From a virus, in the IMG/VR virus record IMGVR_UViG_3300025141_000432, positions 1 through 32,548 of that record: 32,548 bases of DNA, one strand, 5' to 3'. Numbering within the stretch: the first letter of the stretch is position 1; each line of letters begins with the position of its first letter. Made by a program: the position numbers and the translations under genes. The notes beneath the pieces are model-generated. The model had not been told where the DNA came from, made no database searches, and saw nothing but the letters and a program-made list of their open reading frames with translations. Shown one piece after another: positions 29,653 to 32,548 of the stretch.

Positions 29653-30206
29653 TATTCAATTATTGTTGGATGGTCTTTCTGAATTTCATGTAAGAGGTCG
29701 ATACCTTCGCCACAATCATCGCGAATTTCAACCACATCTTTTTTTACATTCTTAAATTCCCTCAAAATGCGGGAAGCATGGCGTAATACACTAGAGGCGT
29801 ATCCCATGCCACGCTTATTTTTCTCTTCACCTTTGCAACGAAACCCTTTGTTGTATCCGCACAATCCCGTCCTTTCTCGACCTCTTCCGTACTTGTATAT
29901 CCAATAATTTAGCTTTTTAGCGCCTGTCCAAATACTAGTCTCAGGATCCTTCAAGTCTTCACATGATAGTTTTGGCTTTCTAGTGTATTTTGGCAACACC
30001 TGTGTTAACCCGCATGCGTTACTCTTGCTGACTGCAGTGTGGCTCCAACGACTTTCCACGTGAATCATGGCTATAAGAAGTTCGGGACGTATCTCATACT
30101 CCTCTGCAGCTTCCACGACAGTTTGCATATGACTACACGCATATTCTGCGCGAGGCATGCTTAAATTAAAGAGAGCTAGACAAAATATGTGAGCTATACT
30201 AGACAT
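29652..30206 (-). CDS. Exported lytic transglycosylase (SLT domain)
   Basis: 184 residues from ATG 30206 (gaggaaaca upstream; a longer frame lacks support). A signal peptide (A-H-I-F-C-L-A-L-F-N-L-S-M-P-R-A-E-Y-A) precedes the SLT domain with E-L-L-I-A-M-I-H-V-E51-S-R-W, where E51 is catalytic, and N-A-C-G-L-T-Q-V. It cuts peptidoglycan glycan strands, in the periplasm. It is the third cell-wall hydrolase in the window. It overlaps the GroES-like gene by 8 nt. Confidence 0.85.
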   Translation of the reverse strand: MSSIAHIFCLALFNLSMPRAEYACSHMQTVVEAAEEYEIRPELLIAMIHVESRWSHTAVSKSNACGLTQVLPKYTRKPKLSCEDLKDPETSIWTGAKKLNYWIYKYGRGRERTGLCGYNKGFRCKGEEKNKRGMGYASSVLRHASRILREFKNVKKDVVEIRDDCGEGIDLLHEIQKDHPTIIE

Positions 30207-30495
30207 TTGTTTCCTCTTCGTAATAAACACCTACAACATAATTTTCTAAAACAATCATATGCTGCCCCCCTTCAATGTCTAGCGTCTCAATCATAGAATT
30301 CTGAACAACAATATTATCATCAACCAACACACCAATGCTACAATCTTCAGAAAAATCCAAAACCCTGTAACATCCATACAAAGGCTCCACCTTATAGTCA
30401 TCCGGCACAAGAACACAAACTTTGTCCTCTTCTCCCTCACTTCTGAGATCCACCTCTTCAATCAAAATATAACGATTACATGGTGTAAAGTTCAT
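30199..30495 (-). CDS. GroES/gp31-like co-chaperonin candidate
   Basis: 98 residues from ATG 30495, preceded by aaaggagag. The layout matches GroES: N-R-Y-I-L-I-E-E-V near the start (compare D-R-V-L-V-K-R-V), a variable acidic loop, V-L-V-P-D-D-Y-K-V-E-P-L-Y-G-C-Y-R-V-L, then V-L-V-D-D-N-I-V-V (compare V-K-V-G-D-x-V) and H-M-I-V-L-E-N-Y-V-V-G-V-Y. Like T4 gp31 it is divergent. It would cap the GroEL encoded at 15585-17156 or the host's. A pattern-level call only; another small beta-barrel protein is the alternative. Confidence 0.5.
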   Translation of the reverse strand: MNFTPCNRYILIEEVDLRSEGEEDKVCVLVPDDYKVEPLYGCYRVLDFSEDCSIGVLVDDNIVVQNSMIETLDIEGGQHMIVLENYVVGVYYEEETNV

Positions 30496-30506
30496 ACTAC
30501 TCTCCT

Positions 30507-32378
30507 TTATTTTATTTCGCAGACTCCACCAGCACATGCTAGTTCGCCCTGCAAATTTGTGTCGTCTTCCACTTCTATGACTTTTGTCAAATCCACTTTT
30601 GTCAAAGTATCAAGTGATGCTTCGTATGTCTCTTTTGAGCAATTCTCAAAAGGAGCTTGAACATATGTCCCACCATCGTATGGCAAAACAGAAAGCCCAT
30701 TGTAAATTGTTCTGTTTTCCCACATCCACTCTCCGACGTCATTCCACTCAGCCTCTTTGACCGATATTGTCGCGGAGACATTGTGAGTATTCTGTCCCTT
30801 TCTATGCCCAGGTTTAACCCATTCCTGACTCACCGAGGCTACCCTCTTAAGAAGCTGGAGAGCGCTCTCAGTCCTCATTATGGCGCTCTCAGGGGCCTTT
30901 TGAGGCACAGAAATGACCGCTGTATCATAAGGTCGAAAATACTCGTCTTCCACTAGTTCTGGATGATTGACCAACAAGTGGTGATAAATTGCTTCGTTTT
31001 TACCAACCCTAACCCTTCTGATGTAATAATCATTATGCCATGCATGAATGCCACTTGAAGTGCCCAAGGTTAAAGATGTTGTTCCAGCCGGCTTGACTGT
31101 AGTGCATCTAGCTGCTGGCTTAATTCCGATTATCTCCGCCACTCTAGTATTTTCTTCTTTGACGACGTTGGCTGCAGCCTTAGCATCCAACTTCAATACA
31201 TTGCCAGAGGCAATCCCCGTCATACTAACGCCTATCAAAGCATCTTTTTCAGTGGTCCTTGTCCAAATGTCCCTAAGATAGTGGAAATCTGTGTATCCAG
31301 CTTGCAGCGTGCCAACAAAAGCAGCTGTCTTAACTCTAGTTTCCAACTCTTCTTGTGTTTCCACATCACTCACATTAACTTCGGTAAGATTACAGAACTG
31401 ATAAGGTCTCAGGGCAATTTCGCAACAAGGATTCGTACCCCAATCCTTATCGTTTGAAAAATAAAAACCCGGCTCACCTGCACCAGAAGCTTTAATTCTT
31501 TCCCACAAGTCTAAAAAGAATTCTTTCGTCACTCTATGTCTCAATAAAACGACAGAATTATTAGCTCGACCTCTCTGGGGGTTTTTCTCCCACCAATTAC
31601 CAGCCTTTGCTGCAATCATCTCGTCATCATCCGCACTAAACAGAGATATCAAAGCTGCGCGCCTAATACCACCAGCCAGAACAGCATCAGCTATATGGCA
31701 AACCATATCGTGAACTTGCACGGGGCGTAGTTTGTCGCCGGTATCCATATCCTCCAAGATACCCTCTAGTTTAACCAGACATTCTTTAAGAGGCTGTGGC
31801 CCCGGAGCTTTGCCTCCAGAAGTAACCAACCTAGACCCCTTTGGGCGAATATCTGAATAATCAAATCTAAGTTTAGAACCACCAAAGAAATAGGTACGGA
31901 ATAAAGCTCTAATAGCGTCTGCCCAACCTTCAATTGAATCGTTGACCAAGAACCTCCTGCTCCTCTTCTTGTTTGGTTTTTGTATTTCTGGCAATCCCTC
32001 AACATGATGGAACTGCACACTATAACCCACGCCGGTGCCCCCTAAGAGCAAAAACATCAACTCAGAAAATGAACGCCAATCATCAATGGGTAAATAAGCA
32101 CAATTATAAATTCGGTTTGGTGCAACCTCAATGGGTTTACCACCAAACTGCATTGACCGCATAGAAGGCAAAATCTTTTTGTCTAAAACAAATTCATAAG
32201 CATCTTCTATATCATTTTTTAAAAATGGGTACTTCTTGATGTGCATCTTTTTATTTCTTGTAACAATCTCTTTCCAACTTTCACGGCGTTGCTTTTCTAA
32301 AAGGTATCGTGCATATTTCATGTGTACGGTAATATCTGACAATATGTCTTTTGCTATATCGGCTTTATTTTTCTGCAT
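30507..32378 (-). CDS. Class II (adenosylcobalamin-dependent) ribonucleotide reductase
   Basis: 623 residues, Shine-Dalgarno ggagggcagg. It has N-C-A-Y-L-P-I-D-D (first redox Cys region), G-G-T-G-V-G-Y-S-V-Q, N-P-C-C-E-I-A-L-R-P-Y-Q-F-C-N-L-T-E-V-N with the thiyl-radical Cys, P-A-G-T-T-S-L-T-L-G-T-S-S-G-I, and C-terminal C-A-G-G-V-C-E-I-K redox cysteines. It resembles monomeric B12-dependent ribonucleoside-triphosphate reductases, shorter than the Lactobacillus enzyme. It converts NTPs to dNTPs for phage DNA. Host B12 is needed. No NrdB/NrdD partner is in the window. Confidence 0.88.
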   Translation of the reverse strand: MQKNKADIAKDILSDITVHMKYARYLLEKQRRESWKEIVTRNKKMHIKKYPFLKNDIEDAYEFVLDKKILPSMRSMQFGGKPIEVAPNRIYNCAYLPIDDWRSFSELMFLLLGGTGVGYSVQFHHVEGLPEIQKPNKKRSRRFLVNDSIEGWADAIRALFRTYFFGGSKLRFDYSDIRPKGSRLVTSGGKAPGPQPLKECLVKLEGILEDMDTGDKLRPVQVHDMVCHIADAVLAGGIRRAALISLFSADDDEMIAAKAGNWWEKNPQRGRANNSVVLLRHRVTKEFFLDLWERIKASGAGEPGFYFSNDKDWGTNPCCEIALRPYQFCNLTEVNVSDVETQEELETRVKTAAFVGTLQAGYTDFHYLRDIWTRTTEKDALIGVSMTGIASGNVLKLDAKAAANVVKEENTRVAEIIGIKPAARCTTVKPAGTTSLTLGTSSGIHAWHNDYYIRRVRVGKNEAIYHHLLVNHPELVEDEYFRPYDTAVISVPQKAPESAIMRTESALQLLKRVASVSQEWVKPGHRKGQNTHNVSATISVKEAEWNDVGEWMWENRTIYNGLSVLPYDGGTYVQAPFENCSKETYEASLDTLTKVDLTKVIEVEDDTNLQGELACAGGVCEIK

Positions 32379-32548
32379 TTTTCCTGCCCTCCTTTTTCTT
32401 TACTTCCTTGAATTTCTTATACCTTTCTTTCAATAATTCCGCTTGCTCTTTTGACGTCTTGGCAATTAAACTTCCAGGTGTCTCCCCATTCGATTTTAAA
32501 ATTTTAATCGCCACTTTCGAAGTGTCCATAAAGACAGGGAATACTAAG
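32365..32548 (-). CDS. Small basic protein, 5' end cut by window edge
   Basis: The frame ends in TAA overlapping the RNR start by 14 nt and is open to the window edge; an internal ATG at 32529 has no Shine-Dalgarno, so the true start is probably upstream. It is Lys-rich (Y-K-K-F-K-E-V-K-K-K-E-G-R-K-N-A-E-K) with a helical S-L-I-A-K-T-S-K-E-Q-A-E-L-L-K-E-R. Function unknown. Confidence 0.5.
   Translation of the reverse strand, partial: LVFPVFMDTSKVAIKILKSNGETPGSLIAKTSKEQAELLKERYKKFKEVKKKEGRKNAEK

Overview
The window looks like a piece of a large tailed-phage genome (jumbo myovirus-like, probably marine). The evidence is dense gene packing with ATGA or GTGA stop-start overlaps and long one-directional blocks. 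The gene set is typical of big phages: class II ribonucleotide reductase, a DnaE-type polymerase, dUTPase, a CBS-less IMP dehydrogenase-like enzyme, glutaredoxin, Hsp20, GroEL, a ClpP-like protease, several cell-wall hydrolases and many small unknowns. No terminase, capsid or tail gene was recognised with confidence, so the phage assignment is an inference from gene content. A lipoprotein with MopE-like acidic repeats plus a VWA domain hints at a host related to Myxococcota/Bradymonadota-type bacteria; this is a weak inference.

Layout. Positions 1-4646 (+ strand) hold a tandem array of about 18 small paralogues that begin M-K-[VI]-G-D-L-V and often end L-E-V-x-S-E-S-R. Most neighbours are joined by an exact 14-nt overlap in which the Shine-Dalgarno, the start codon and the previous stop codon are all packed into coding sequence. 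A GIY-YIG nuclease, a PD-(D/E)XK-like nuclease, a membrane peptide and two unrelated small genes sit in the same array. A consensus promoter at 2832-2860 is followed by the 5' half of a tRNA gene (2880-2911) with no 3' half. Positions 4651-32548 are entirely on the - strand and converge on the array.

The - strand, read from low to high coordinate: small unknowns (4651-5295); a group whose unrelated proteins share an N-terminal peptide resembling the T4 capsid-targeting/cleavage signal (NUDIX hydrolase, protein-kinase-like protein, lytic transglycosylase, and more weakly a nucleotidyltransferase; 5326-11527) with the VWA lipoprotein embedded in it; hsp20 as its own transcription unit with promoter and terminator; a cluster with metallopeptidase-like, glutaredoxin and unknown genes (12424-15236); an XhlA-like membrane protein, GroEL, a 513-aa unknown, an amidase endolysin and a ClpP-like protease (15303-20367); an acidic possible scaffold or head protein with a strong terminator (21385-22104); a mini sigma-region-4 protein; then a nucleotide and replication block (IMPDH-like, Zn-ribbon, dUTPase, DnaE, a nucleotidyltransferase-like protein, a transglycosylase, a GroES/gp31-like protein and class II RNR).

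Working together: RNR, dUTPase, IMPDH-like and glutaredoxin would supply and clean nucleotides for the phage-encoded replicase. GroEL, the GroES-like protein, Hsp20 and ClpP form a proteostasis set, probably for folding or processing virion proteins. The tagged group is the best candidate for proteins packaged into the head and delivered with the DNA. Several intergenic gaps carry near-consensus sigma70 promoters, so many of these units are probably read by host RNA polymerase. There is no gene-free stretch longer than 300 bases; the largest gap is 2843-3001.
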